A stretch of 49,766 bases of DNA from an uncultured Bacteroidales bacterium (lineage in GTDB: Bacteria > Bacteroidota > Bacteroidia > Bacteroidales > FEN-979). The stretch is from assembly GCA_903925275.1 (NCBI GenBank), contig CAIYES010000030.1, positions 1-49,766 on the forward strand. Reading direction: 5' to 3'. Under the pieces are notes generated by a model that was given only the letters and a program-made list of their open reading frames with translations, ran no database searches and was not told the origin of the DNA. Below, piece by piece: positions 41,241-49,538 of this stretch. Made by a program: the position numbers and the translations under genes. Position 1 is the first letter of the stretch. Every line of letters begins with the position of its first letter.

Positions 41241-41954
41241 ATGAAGACATATATCTGGACACTTCCAACACGCCTTTTTCACTGGCTGCTTGCTGTTTCA
41301 TTTGGAGTAGCATACCTCCTGGGAGGTGATGAAGAATACCTGAGTTTGCATGCTGCCCTTGGTTCCCTCATCGGGGGACTGATATTGTTCCGGATCATCC
41401 AGGGCTTTTCGGGACCAAAATATGCCCGGTTCCTCAATTTCCCGGTTTCCCCGGCATCTGTCAGGGAGTTTATCCTCAGCATGAAGAGGAGTAAATCAGA
41501 ACATCCCGGTCACAATCCGCTGGCGTCGATCATCATGCTTTGCATTCTCATCGCTGCCCTGGCTTCAGCGATGTCAGGAATGCTGATCCTGGCATCCGGA
41601 GAAACAGGAATGTTTGGGATCAGAATTCGTACCGGGTTTGATCCGGACAGCCTAGGAGAATTGCATGAGATCGTGGCCAATACATTCCTTGCCCTGGTTG
41701 GGATACACCTTACAGGCATCCTGGTGGATACTATTTTTCATCCTGCCAATGGCACGATCCTTTCGATTTTTACCGGATATAAAAAAGTGCAGGCAAAAGA
41801 AGCCGTATCATCTGCTTTCCATTCGGGATTTTCAGCATTTTGGTTTGTCATTCCACTGCTGGTGTTCATATATGTACTGAAGTACCAGCCAATACCTGCT
41901 GGTGAAAAAGATCAAACAGAACAAGTGAAGGAAGAAAACGAAGAAACAGATTAG
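41241..41954 (+). CDS. Cytochrome b561-like membrane protein
   Basis: 237 aa. It opens with the family's TLPTRLFHWLLA (H14), then SLHAALGSLIGGLILFRI (H37), LHEIVANTFLAL (H142) and GIHLTGILVD (H156), giving four histidines placed to bind two b-type hemes across four helices. A fifth helix (about 197-217) and an acidic Glu-rich tail follow, which simple b561 proteins lack. It should pass electrons between a quinone and a partner, perhaps a small periplasmic cytochrome, none of which is adjacent. The nearby small exported protein has no heme motif. An ATG three codons upstream (41232) is possible. Ends 2 nt before the CDF gene. Confidence 0.88.
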   Translation: MKTYIWTLPTRLFHWLLAVSFGVAYLLGGDEEYLSLHAALGSLIGGLILFRIIQGFSGPKYARFLNFPVSPASVREFILSMKRSKSEHPGHNPLASIIMLCILIAALASAMSGMLILASGETGMFGIRIRTGFDPDSLGELHEIVANTFLALVGIHLTGILVDTIFHPANGTILSIFTGYKKVQAKEAVSSAFHSGFSAFWFVIPLLVFIYVLKYQPIPAGEKDQTEQVKEENEETD

Positions 41955-41956
41955 CT

Positions 41957-42856
41957 ATGAAAACCAGGATGGAAATTGAAAAAAAACGGGTTGCAGGTGT
42001 TTCTGTGATCGCGGCATTCTTTCTCACCGGGTTCAAACTGGTAATCGGGTTGCTTACCGGAAGCCTTGGATTGCTCTCTGAAGCATTACATTCGGGTCTT
42101 GACTTGGTTGCGGCTGTGATCACGTGGTTTTCTGTGAGGATTTCGGATACACCACCTGATAAGAATCACCATTACGGCCATGGGAAAATTGAAAATTTTT
42201 CAGCCCTCATTGAGACGTTTCTACTTCTGATCACCTGTGCCTGGATTATTTACGAAGCAGTTCACCGGTTGTTGAGCGGGGATACCAAAATCGAGGTCAA
42301 CATGTGGAGTTATATCGTAGTCATGATTTCCATCGCCATAGATTTTGCCCGGTCGAGGGCCCTTTACAAAGTGGCCCGCAAATACAACAGCCAGGCCCTT
42401 GAAGCTGATGCGCTGCACTTTTCAACCGACATATGGAGTTCAGCGGTGGTCCTGTTGGGATTGATCCTGGCACAGTTTGGCTGGTTCTTTGCCGATTCGG
42501 TGGCAGCCCTGGCAGTGGCATTCATCGTACTTGGAGTATCCTGGCAGCTTGGAAAACGGGCGACCGACATGCTGCTCGACCGTGTGCCGGTTTCAGTGGT
42601 TTCCCAAATTGAAACGGTTCTGAACCAATCGGTTGGGGTAGTGAAGTACCACGATCTCAGGGTGAGATCTTCGGGCGCCGAACATTTTGTTGAATTAACT
42701 ATCCATGTGCAACCCGGACTTTCCCTGGCTGAAGCACATGAAGTTTCGCACTATGTTGAAAAGCAGATTACCAAAGAAGTGTCACGGTCGTATGTGCATG
42801 TGCATATTGAACCTGACAAACACGCCTCAGAGGCATGGGAGACGATGACTGTATAG
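41957..42856 (+). CDS. Cation diffusion facilitator (zinc-type exporter)
   Basis: 299 aa, six helices and a C-terminal cytoplasmic domain. Site A residues are HxxxD in helix 2 (ALHSGLD, H45 and D49) and HxxxD in helix 5 (ALHFSTD, H154 and D158), the pattern of Zn2+-selective members. HHYGHGKIE in the loop is the usual family motif. The C-terminal domain (about 210-295) has KYHDLRVRSSGAEHFVELTIHV and YVHVHIEP, whose histidines bind regulatory metal. It exports Zn2+ by proton exchange. Directly after the b561 gene (2 nt) and 99 bases before a small His-rich zinc-ribbon protein. Confidence 0.94.
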   Translation: MKTRMEIEKKRVAGVSVIAAFFLTGFKLVIGLLTGSLGLLSEALHSGLDLVAAVITWFSVRISDTPPDKNHHYGHGKIENFSALIETFLLLITCAWIIYEAVHRLLSGDTKIEVNMWSYIVVMISIAIDFARSRALYKVARKYNSQALEADALHFSTDIWSSAVVLLGLILAQFGWFFADSVAALAVAFIVLGVSWQLGKRATDMLLDRVPVSVVSQIETVLNQSVGVVKYHDLRVRSSGAEHFVELTIHVQPGLSLAEAHEVSHYVEKQITKEVSRSYVHVHIEPDKHASEAWETMTV

Positions 42857-42865
42857 TATTTACGA

Positions 42866-42882
42866 TTGACGATAATCGTCAA
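42866..42882. promoter_or_regulatory. 17-bp perfect palindrome after the CDF gene
   Basis: TTGACGAT-A-ATCGTCAA, 8-bp arms around one base, 9 bases after the CDF stop and 73 before the zinc-ribbon gene. No T-tract follows, so an operator (for example for a metal-responsive repressor) is as likely as a terminator. Confidence 0.45.
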
Positions 42883-42955
42883 TTCATTCGTCCTCCTGAA
42901 TCACACCAATCGAAAATTAAAAAATTCAAAAACCTTTATACTAAAAAAACATACT

Positions 42956-43249
42956 ATGAACTGTCCAAAATGCAACATCACCCTCCTCATGACCGACCGT
43001 CAGGGAGTAGAAATAGATTATTGTCCCGAGTGCCGTGGTATATGGCTCGATCGCGGTGAACTCGAAAAAATCATTGACCGTTCGTTTGGAAACAATCCTG
43101 AAATGAACCAACCCCAGGGATTTCCTCCCATGGGATTCAATGACAACCATTATGACAAACACGACGATCATCACGACAGTCACGGATACCGCGGCGCATA
43201 TGGCCAGCGACGAAAAAAGGGTTTTCTGGGCGAACTGTTTGATTTTTAA
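42956..43249 (+). CDS. Small zf-TFIIB zinc-ribbon protein with His-rich tail
   Basis: 97 aa. MNCPKC (C3, C6), then IDYCPECRGIWLDRGELEKII (C23, C26), the exact zf-TFIIB form of bacterial small zinc-ribbon proteins. The tail is unusual: NDNHYDKHDDHHDSHGY, rich in His and Asp, then QRRKKGFLGELFDF. The tail could bind zinc, fitting its place after a zinc-type CDF exporter. A longer frame from 42866 would begin inside the palindrome and shows no similarity, so 42956 is chosen. The upstream region is A-rich without a Shine-Dalgarno, usual for the phylum. Confidence 0.88.
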   Translation: MNCPKCNITLLMTDRQGVEIDYCPECRGIWLDRGELEKIIDRSFGNNPEMNQPQGFPPMGFNDNHYDKHDDHHDSHGYRGAYGQRRKKGFLGELFDF

Positions 43250-43407
43250 GCTAATTTTAGCTACGCAGCATGATCATTATGTTGAATAATTATCAATATT
43301 CGGCAGTTGAAAATGGTCGGCCAATACTCATTTTTCCTGACTTACTTTAGCCGTTCGGTTTTAATTTGTAAATTTACCTGTTCGTTTAATAAATTAAGCC
43401 TTTCACT

Positions 43408-44061
43408 ATGGTTGAACTTCTGAAGAATTTCATCGACATCATCCTTCACATCGATATCCACCTGCAAAAATGGGTTACGGAGTATCATAACCTTACCTAT
43501 CTGTTTCTTTTCATCATCATATTTATGGAAACGGGTTTAGTGGTGACCCCTTTTCTGCCGGGTGATTCCCTGTTATTTGCGGCCGGAATGATTGCTGCCC
43601 TGGACGGGCACCCGCTCAGCATCATCATACTTATCCCGCTGTTAATATGTGCCGCCTTCGGAGGCGATAACACCAATTATTCTATTGGCAAACTGCTTGG
43701 TCAGACGGTATATGAAAAAAACTACCGTCTGATCCGACGTGAGTACCTCGATAAAACCCATGCCTTTTACGAAAAACATGGGGGCAAAACCCTTATCATT
43801 GCCCGGTTTATGCCCATCATCCGCACTTTTGCACCATTTGTTGCCGGAGTCGGAACCATGCGCTATTTCCGCTTTATCTCTTTCAGCATTGTCGGAAATG
43901 TGCTTTGGGTCGTGTCGTTCAGCCTGGCCGGTTATTTTTTCGGGAACATCCCCCTGGTGAAAAATAATTTCACCATCGTTATCTTCGGCATTATCTTCAT
44001 TTCTATTTTGCCGATGATCATCGCCATGATAAAAAAGACTATGGCGAAGAAGGCCGTATAG
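43408..44061 (+). CDS. DedA family membrane protein (SNARE-associated/VTT)
   Basis: 217 aa. Marks: FMETGLVVTPFLPGDSLLFAAGMIAAL in the first re-entrant segment, FGGDNTNYSIGKLLG, FYEKHGGKTLIIARFMPIIRTFAPFVAGVGTMRYFRF in the second, and a C-terminal helix. DedA proteins move phospholipids or undecaprenyl phosphate back across the inner membrane, and affect proton balance. The arginine in ARFMPIIRTF is the family's essential residue. Flanked by spacers of 158 and 219 bases, so probably a single-gene unit. Confidence 0.93.
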   Translation: MVELLKNFIDIILHIDIHLQKWVTEYHNLTYLFLFIIIFMETGLVVTPFLPGDSLLFAAGMIAALDGHPLSIIILIPLLICAAFGGDNTNYSIGKLLGQTVYEKNYRLIRREYLDKTHAFYEKHGGKTLIIARFMPIIRTFAPFVAGVGTMRYFRFISFSIVGNVLWVVSFSLAGYFFGNIPLVKNNFTIVIFGIIFISILPMIIAMIKKTMAKKAV

Positions 44062-44080
44062 TGTATTCGTTTTTTGAAAA

Positions 44081-44099
44081 TTTCCTGAGGATCAGGAAA
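44081..44099. terminator. Hairpin after the DedA gene
   Basis: TTTCCTGA-GGA-TCAGGAAA, an 8-bp perfect stem with a 3-base loop 20 bases after the stop. A T-run precedes it (TTTTTTGAAAA), and AAAATATAA follows rather than a T-tract, so it is an imperfect intrinsic terminator. The 219-base spacer also contains a 14-bp palindrome and the kup -7 box. Confidence 0.4.
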
Positions 44100-44203
44100 A
44101 TATAATCGAGATGATCCTGATAATCTTAAATCATCCGGACAAATGAAACAGCGGGAGGATGCCGTGAAAAACCGCAGAAGGATAGTTTGCCTGGCTGGTG
44201 GCG

Positions 44204-44217
44204 TTCTTCATGAAGAA
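44204..44217. promoter_or_regulatory. 14-bp palindrome upstream of kup
   Basis: TTCTTCATGAAGAA is a perfect palindrome ending 20 bases before the kup -7 box, covering the -33 position where no TTTG is present. Position and symmetry fit a regulator site. Confidence 0.35.
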
Positions 44218-44237
44218 GGATATATCTGAAAAAAGTT

Positions 44238-44245
44238 TACATTTG
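44238..44245 (+). promoter_or_regulatory. -7 box of kup
   Basis: TACATTTG, a full TANNTTTG match, 35 nt before the ATG at 44281. Confidence 0.5.
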
Positions 44246-44280
44246 CACATGTATTTAATCACAGGTTAATCCGTATCAAT

Positions 44281-46248
44281 ATGCCGGGCGCCGCACACAA
44301 ATCTCACACCCAGGCAATCTCAGCAGCGGGTTTGCTGATCACCCTCGGAATTATTTATGGCGATATAGGGACATCTCCCCTCTATGTCATGAAAGCCATC
44401 GTTGGCGGTGCAAACTCCATAACCGCACCCTTCATCATGGGCGGGTTGTCATGTATTTTCTGGACGCTGACACTGCAAACTACTATTAAATATATTATCA
44501 TTACACTCCGTGCCGATAACAACGGTGAAGGGGGTATTTTTTCACTGTTTGCGCTAATCCGAAAACGTGCCAAATGGGCCTACATGTTTGCGATCATCGG
44601 CGGAAGCACGTTGCTGGCCGACGGGGTCATTACACCATCCATTACCATTGTGTCTGCTGTTGAAGGGCTGGTCAATGTTAATCCGCGGATCCCGGTTATT
44701 CCTATCGTCATTGCCATCATCACCGGACTTTTCCTGGTTCAGAAATTCGGGACCAAAGTCGTAGGTGAATCATTCGGGCCGATCATGTTCATCTGGTTTG
44801 CCATGCTTGGAGTACTGGGTTTTTCCCAGATCATAAAAAGCCCCTTGATCCTGAAAGCAATTGATCCTCATTACGCTTATGTGTTCCTCACCAAATATCC
44901 GCAGGGATTTTTACTGCTGGGAGCTGTGTTTCTCTGCACTACCGGCGCAGAAGCGCTCTATTCCGACCTGGGTCATTGCGGGTTGAAGAATATCCGGATC
45001 ACATGGGTCTATGTCAAAATCGCCCTGTTGCTCAATTATTTCGGTCAGGGTTCATGGATTCTGTTGAACTCAGACAACGTTACAGAATGGACCAACCCGT
45101 TTTTTGCCATCATGCCGCACTGGTTTCTGATCATCGGGATCATCATATCCACTGCTGCAGCCATCATTGCAAGCCAGGCCCTGATCAGCGGATCATTTAC
45201 ACTCATCAGTGAAGCCATATCGCTGAATTTCTGGCCCAAGATAAAGATCAATTATCCAACCAACATCAAGGGGCAGATGTACATTTCGAGCATCAACTGG
45301 ATGCTTTATTTTTCGTGTCTTTTCGTTGTGTTGTGGTTTCAGCGCTCCTCGAATATGGAGGCGGCCTATGGCTTATCCATCACGATTACCATGCTGATGA
45401 CTACCTGTTTACTGAGCATTTACCTGTTTTACAAGAAGGTTCCGATATATGTGGTTATTGTGTTTTTACTGGTTTACCTTTCCATTGAAGGATCATTCCT
45501 GGTGGCCAACCTGAATAAATTCATGCACGGCGGATGGTTTACCCTGATGCTCGGTGGTTTTCTGCTGATGATCATGTATGTTTGGTTCAGTGGCCGCCGC
45601 ATCAAAAACAGTTTCATCGAATTTTTACGGATTGAAAATTATGTGGATGTGATCAAGGAACTGAGCCACGACAATACCATACCGAAGTACGCCACCAACC
45701 TGGTGTTTCTTACCAAGGCAAACAAAGTGACCGATGTGGAGTCGAAAATCATCTATTCCATTCTGAATAAACACCCCAAACGTGCTGACCTTTACTGGAT
45801 GCTGCATGTTGACATCCTCGATGATCCGCATGTTCTGGAATACAAGATCACCCATATCATCCCGGGAATCATGATCAAGGTCGATTTCAAAATCGGTTTT
45901 AAAGTTCAGCCACGTGTAAATTTATTTTTCAGGCAGGTACTTGAAGAACTGAGCCACAACCAGGAAATCGATTTGTTAAGCCGTTATTCCTCTTTGCGAA
46001 AATATCATGTCTCAGCAGATTTCCGTTTTGTGGTTATTGACCGCATTCAAAATTACGACTTTGATTTTCCGCCAAAAGAACAGTTTATTATGGATCTCTA
46101 CTCTATCTTCAAGAGATTCGGAATCAGCGAAGTTCGGGCATTGGGGTTGGATACCAGCAACGTAACGGTGGAAACCGTACCGCTTTATGTCGACAAGGAT
46201 ATTCCCATTTTGCTGTCGCGTAACGATCTGACCAAGCACATGGGCTGA
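44281..46248 (+). CDS. kup: Potassium uptake protein Kup
   Basis: 655 aa. Twelve helices, opening with the hallmark GIIYGDIGTSPLYVMKAI, then TIKYIIITLRADNNGEGGIFSLFALIR, GGSTLLADGVITPSITIVSAVEGL, FLCTTGAEALYSDLGHCG, NYFGQGSWIL and SQALISGSFTLISEAISLNFWPK. A C-terminal cytoplasmic domain of about 200 residues (from LRIENYVDVI) is standard for the family. It imports K+ with protons. Convergent with the transketolase gene, 18 bases apart. It closes a block of ion transporters. Confidence 0.97.
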   Translation: MPGAAHKSHTQAISAAGLLITLGIIYGDIGTSPLYVMKAIVGGANSITAPFIMGGLSCIFWTLTLQTTIKYIIITLRADNNGEGGIFSLFALIRKRAKWAYMFAIIGGSTLLADGVITPSITIVSAVEGLVNVNPRIPVIPIVIAIITGLFLVQKFGTKVVGESFGPIMFIWFAMLGVLGFSQIIKSPLILKAIDPHYAYVFLTKYPQGFLLLGAVFLCTTGAEALYSDLGHCGLKNIRITWVYVKIALLLNYFGQGSWILLNSDNVTEWTNPFFAIMPHWFLIIGIIISTAAAIIASQALISGSFTLISEAISLNFWPKIKINYPTNIKGQMYISSINWMLYFSCLFVVLWFQRSSNMEAAYGLSITITMLMTTCLLSIYLFYKKVPIYVVIVFLLVYLSIEGSFLVANLNKFMHGGWFTLMLGGFLLMIMYVWFSGRRIKNSFIEFLRIENYVDVIKELSHDNTIPKYATNLVFLTKANKVTDVESKIIYSILNKHPKRADLYWMLHVDILDDPHVLEYKITHIIPGIMIKVDFKIGFKVQPRVNLFFRQVLEELSHNQEIDLLSRYSSLRKYHVSADFRFVVIDRIQNYDFDFPPKEQFIMDLYSIFKRFGISEVRALGLDTSNVTVETVPLYVDKDIPILLSRNDLTKHMG

Positions 46249-46266
46249 TAAAAGGGGATGCCTTGT

Positions 46267-47220
46267 TTATTTTCTCGAAATTACCTTCAGCACGGCTGCA
46301 ACAATGTCGGGCACATCAAGTCCGAATTTTTTCAACAACTCTTCGGGTTTTCCGCTTTCGCCAAACTGATCATTTACCGCAACCATTTCCATGGGAGCAG
46401 GATACCGACGGGCAAGAAGTTGTGCAATGCTGTCGCCCAGCCCACCGTTACGCATATGTTCTTCAGCCGTTACGACACATCCTGTTTTCCTGACTGAGGC
46501 GAGGATGGCTTCATTATCAAGGGGTTTGATGGTATGGATATCTATAATCTCTGCGTGGATCCCCTGTTCCTCCAGGATACGGCATGCCTGCAAAGCATTC
46601 CAGACCAGATGACCGGTAGCAAATATCGAGACATCCGAACCTTCGTTCAGCATCTGTGCCTGCCCTATGATAAATGGTTGACCGGGAAGTGTGAAATTGG
46701 GCCACTTGGGACGGCCAAACCGCAGGTAAACCGGCCCTTTATGCAATGCAATGGCCAACGTTGCGGCCCTGGTCTGATTAAAATCGCAGGGATTGATCAC
46801 GGTCATATTTGGAAGCATCTTCATCAGGCCAATGTCTTCCAGTATCTGGTGGGTGGCACCGTCTTCGCCAAGCGTCAGACCGGCATGCGATGCGCATATT
46901 TTCACATTTTTTTCAGAATAGGCAATCGACTGGCGGATCTGGTCATATACCCTGCCTGTTGAAAAATTTGCAAACGTCCCGGTAAACGGAATTTTACCTC
47001 CGATGGTCAATCCGGCAGCAATGCCCATCATGTTGGCTTCGGCAATGCCAGTCTGAAAAAACCGATCAGGATAGGCCCGGGCAAATGCATCCATTTTAAG
47101 GGAGCCAGTAAGATCAGCGCACAATGCCACCACGTTGGGATTTTGTTTCCCTAGTTCAAGCAATGCTTCCCCAAACCCTGAACGGGTATCTTTGGAACCA
47201 AGATTGTTGTATTCTGTCAT
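46267..47220 (-). CDS. Transketolase, C-terminal subunit
   Basis: 317 aa. It holds the pyrimidine-binding and C-terminal domains of a two-gene transketolase: VVALCADLTGSLKM, RFFQTGIAEANMMGIAAGLTIGGKIPF (the Glu that activates thiamine diphosphate), HAGLTLGEDGATHQILEDIGLMKMLPNMTVINPCD, and the final Rossmann-like domain (SIFATGHLVWNAL, HTIKPLD). With the N-terminal subunit at 48624-49469 it transfers two-carbon units between sugar phosphates. In most genomes with this split the two genes are adjacent; here a VWA gene lies between. Starts 10 nt after the VWA stop. Confidence 0.94.
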   Translation of the reverse strand: MTEYNNLGSKDTRSGFGEALLELGKQNPNVVALCADLTGSLKMDAFARAYPDRFFQTGIAEANMMGIAAGLTIGGKIPFTGTFANFSTGRVYDQIRQSIAYSEKNVKICASHAGLTLGEDGATHQILEDIGLMKMLPNMTVINPCDFNQTRAATLAIALHKGPVYLRFGRPKWPNFTLPGQPFIIGQAQMLNEGSDVSIFATGHLVWNALQACRILEEQGIHAEIIDIHTIKPLDNEAILASVRKTGCVVTAEEHMRNGGLGDSIAQLLARRYPAPMEMVAVNDQFGESGKPEELLKKFGLDVPDIVAAVLKVISRK

Positions 47221-47230
47221 TTCAGTTCAT

Positions 47231-48589
47231 CTAAAATTTCAAATTGACCGTTTGGCCGGGTTCAACTTTGAAGGACTTTTCGGTTGTAGTTGATGATTGA
47301 TTCGAGTATTTCGAGCGAAACACGACCTTGTAGTTTCCAGGCTGCAGATACAATGATTCCTGCAGTTGCGGGGTATCCCGCAGATTGTAAAGCCAGATCA
47401 TCTGGTTGTTTTTGTCCTGATAAATGCTGGCGTAACCATTGGTCGGTTTCTGTATCACGGCAATGCCGGGCGTTGGTATTTCCAATGTAGTGGTTTGACT
47501 CTGCCGGATTTCCACATTATTCGCCATAATGCGCGGAAAACAAAGCATTTCAACATCGTAGAAACCAGTTAGATATTTCTCAACCTGATCAAACTGCTGC
47601 ACGGAAATGGTTCCTTCCGTGCCATGTCGGCGGATGATAGAGGGCAGGGATTTCAAGGTAGTGTTTCCGGTTGTCTTGAACTCCAAATATCCTTGTGGTG
47701 CATCGATTCCGACAATATTATGTTTCCCCGGGGTCAGTTTCACTGTATCCTTGCGAACCGGAGGAATGGTATGCACAACAATGTCGTAGGTTATCAGGGG
47801 ATCGATCTCCAGGGTATCAGGAAGCCCCTTGACATTGAAAGAATGGATGAAGTTATATTTTGGAATACCCGAAAAATGATCATAAAAGGTCATGTTGACA
47901 TTTGTTTCGGTGGGTTTGCCAAAGGCATCCAGCAGGTTTACCTGCAAGCTGGTAGGATTCAGGGAGCGCGAAATAATGATGTTGAGTGCACTCCGGAATC
48001 CGGTTTCATTGGAAGCATCGAAATAGGTTCCGACACATTCGAACTGATCGCGGAAATTTTTACCTATGCCGACAATGAATGGTTTGAGTACGATACCATT
48101 TTTCTGCAGATCAGTGGAAACAGCACATGGGTCGCCTCCGCATTCTTCAAGACCATCGGTTATCAGGATGACAATGTTCCGGCAATTGTAACAATCCGGA
48201 AAATCGTTGGCTGCCTGCGAAAGAGCGTATGCGATCGGGGTGGTTCCTTTGGGGACTGTTGATCTGAGAACCTTTTTTATCTGTGCGATGTTGTCTTTGC
48301 CAAAAGGCACTTCCAAACGGGAATCACTGCAATCCTGTGGGGGAATAGGTTTCAGGTGGCCGTACATTCGCAACGCCAGTTCCAGATTGGGCTGGGCGTG
48401 AAGGCTATCCAGAATATTTGAAAAAAGTTTTACGGCAATGTTGAATTTTGTATCGCTCTGCCACCGGCCATACATGCTCAGTGACCCGTCAAATACGAAC
48501 AATATCCGGGTGGTCTGCTTGGGCTTCGGCAGTTCCTTTGTCGCCTGAGCAAACATCCCCAGGGACAGAAACATGAAAACCAGCACCAT
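47231..48589 (-). CDS. Exported VWA-domain protein inserted between transketolase subunits
   Basis: 452 aa from 48589. A signal peptide (MVLVFMFLSLGMFAQ) is followed by a von Willebrand A domain with an intact metal site: FVFDGSLSM (D34, S36, S38), GTTPIAY (T) and LITDGLEECGG (D). Beyond about 220 the protein is beta-rich: SLQVNLLDAFGKPTETNVNMTFYD, LEFKTTG, and a C-terminal LQPGNYKVVFRSK. Calcium- or magnesium-dependent protein binding at the cell surface or in the periplasm is expected. A longer start (48646) overlaps the transketolase by 23 nt and would translate a heptamer array (48588-48615) as FGIRNPEFG, so it is rejected. Gaps to neighbours are 34 and 10 nt, so the three genes are probably co-transcribed. 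Confidence 0.88.
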   Translation of the reverse strand: MVLVFMFLSLGMFAQATKELPKPKQTTRILFVFDGSLSMYGRWQSDTKFNIAVKLFSNILDSLHAQPNLELALRMYGHLKPIPPQDCSDSRLEVPFGKDNIAQIKKVLRSTVPKGTTPIAYALSQAANDFPDCYNCRNIVILITDGLEECGGDPCAVSTDLQKNGIVLKPFIVGIGKNFRDQFECVGTYFDASNETGFRSALNIIISRSLNPTSLQVNLLDAFGKPTETNVNMTFYDHFSGIPKYNFIHSFNVKGLPDTLEIDPLITYDIVVHTIPPVRKDTVKLTPGKHNIVGIDAPQGYLEFKTTGNTTLKSLPSIIRRHGTEGTISVQQFDQVEKYLTGFYDVEMLCFPRIMANNVEIRQSQTTTLEIPTPGIAVIQKPTNGYASIYQDKNNQMIWLYNLRDTPQLQESLYLQPGNYKVVFRSKYSNQSSTTTEKSFKVEPGQTVNLKF

Positions 48590-48615
48590 TCCGAATTCCG
48601 GATTCCGGATTCCGA
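48588..48615. repeat. Tandem 7-bp repeat array (ATTCCGG type), four units
   Basis: ATTCCGA, ATTCCGG, ATTCCGG, ATTCCGA fill the gap between the transketolase N-subunit stop (48624) and the VWA start (48589). The same 7-base period as in four other gaps of this window. Confidence 0.8.
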
Positions 48616-48623
48616 AATTTCTT

Positions 48624-49469
48624 TTAATAGTCTCCAAGCGTTTCATCTAATTGGTCCAGCGCTATTTTAGTTTGTTCATCGTTTGGAAAAACACCATGCC
48701 ATTCATGATTATCCACCATGAAATCGACACCGAATCCCATATGGGTCGTCATCAGGATCATCACCGGTTGTCCCTGACCGGTAAACCATTGTGCCTCTTT
48801 GAGGGTATTGACCACCTCCGACATGTCATTGCCATACATTGTTAACACCTTCCACCCAAAAGCCTCGAATTTCGATTGAAGGTCTCCCAAGGGCATGACT
48901 TTTTCGGTAGGTCCGTCAATTTGTTTGCCATTGCAATCGGTCACAGCCACCAGATTGTCAACTTTTTGGCCGGCAGCAAACATCAGCGCTTCCCAATTCT
49001 GACCCTCCTGGAGTTCGCCATCTCCCAGCAGGCAATAAACAAGATGTTCGTCGTTATTCAATTTTTTTGCAAGCGCTGCACCGATGGCAACTGAAAGCCC
49101 CTGTCCCAATGAACCTGAACTCATCCTGACACCCGGTAAGCCTTCAACGGTAGCAGGATGTCCCTGCAACCGTGTGCCCAATTTTCGAAAGGTTGCCAGT
49201 TCCTTCACGTCGAAATAGCCATAACGGGCTAAAACACTAAACCACAATGCAGAAAGATGCCCGTTGGAAAGGAAGAACAGATCCTCCCCTCCTCCATCCA
49301 TGGTAAAATGTTCCGGATCGGGTTTCATGATCTTAAAATAGAGGGCAACAAGGAAATCGGCGCTGCCTAACGACCCGCCGGGATGGCCGGAAGAAGCACT
49401 GTTGATCATGCGCACAATATCGCGTCTAACCTGCACCGCGATTTTTTCTAACTCCTGAATTGATAGCAT
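48624..49469 (-). CDS. Transketolase, N-terminal subunit
   Basis: 281 aa. The thiamine-diphosphate-binding half: SSGHPGGSLGSADFLVALYF, FFLSNGHLSALWFSVLARYGYF, GVRMSSGSLGQGLSVAIGAALAKK and the GDG-N motif in CLLGDGELQEGQNWEALMFAAGQKVDNLVAVTDCNGKQIDGP. It pairs with 46267-47220 to form the enzyme of the non-oxidative pentose phosphate pathway. A -7 box (TATCTTTG, 49538-49531) lies upstream with a leader of about 55 nt. First gene of the transketolase/VWA/transketolase run. Confidence 0.95.
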   Translation of the reverse strand: MLSIQELEKIAVQVRRDIVRMINSASSGHPGGSLGSADFLVALYFKIMKPDPEHFTMDGGGEDLFFLSNGHLSALWFSVLARYGYFDVKELATFRKLGTRLQGHPATVEGLPGVRMSSGSLGQGLSVAIGAALAKKLNNDEHLVYCLLGDGELQEGQNWEALMFAAGQKVDNLVAVTDCNGKQIDGPTEKVMPLGDLQSKFEAFGWKVLTMYGNDMSEVVNTLKEAQWFTGQGQPVMILMTTHMGFGVDFMVDNHEWHGVFPNDEQTKIALDQLDETLGDY

Positions 49470-49530
49470 TACAATAATTTATAATGAAAAATTACCGTTT
49501 TAGCGTCTGATATGGAAAACGTAAACAAGG

Positions 49531-49538
49531 CAAAGATA
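49531..49538 (-). promoter_or_regulatory. -7 box of the transketolase operon
   Basis: TATCTTTG on the minus strand (49538-49531), full TANNTTTG match, 61 nt before the ATG. No TTTG at -33. Confidence 0.45.

Noticed and set aside
40975..41313. 112-aa minus-strand frame opposite the small lipoprotein gene
   Set aside because: No signal, domain or promoter; the plus frame has a signal sequence and a -7 box.
47624..48262. 212-aa plus-strand frame opposite the VWA gene
   Set aside because: Antisense to an intact VWA metal-site region; no recognisable product.
48590..48646. 19-codon N-terminal extension of the VWA protein
   Set aside because: It translates the heptamer array and overlaps the transketolase gene; the signal peptide begins at the ATG at 48589.
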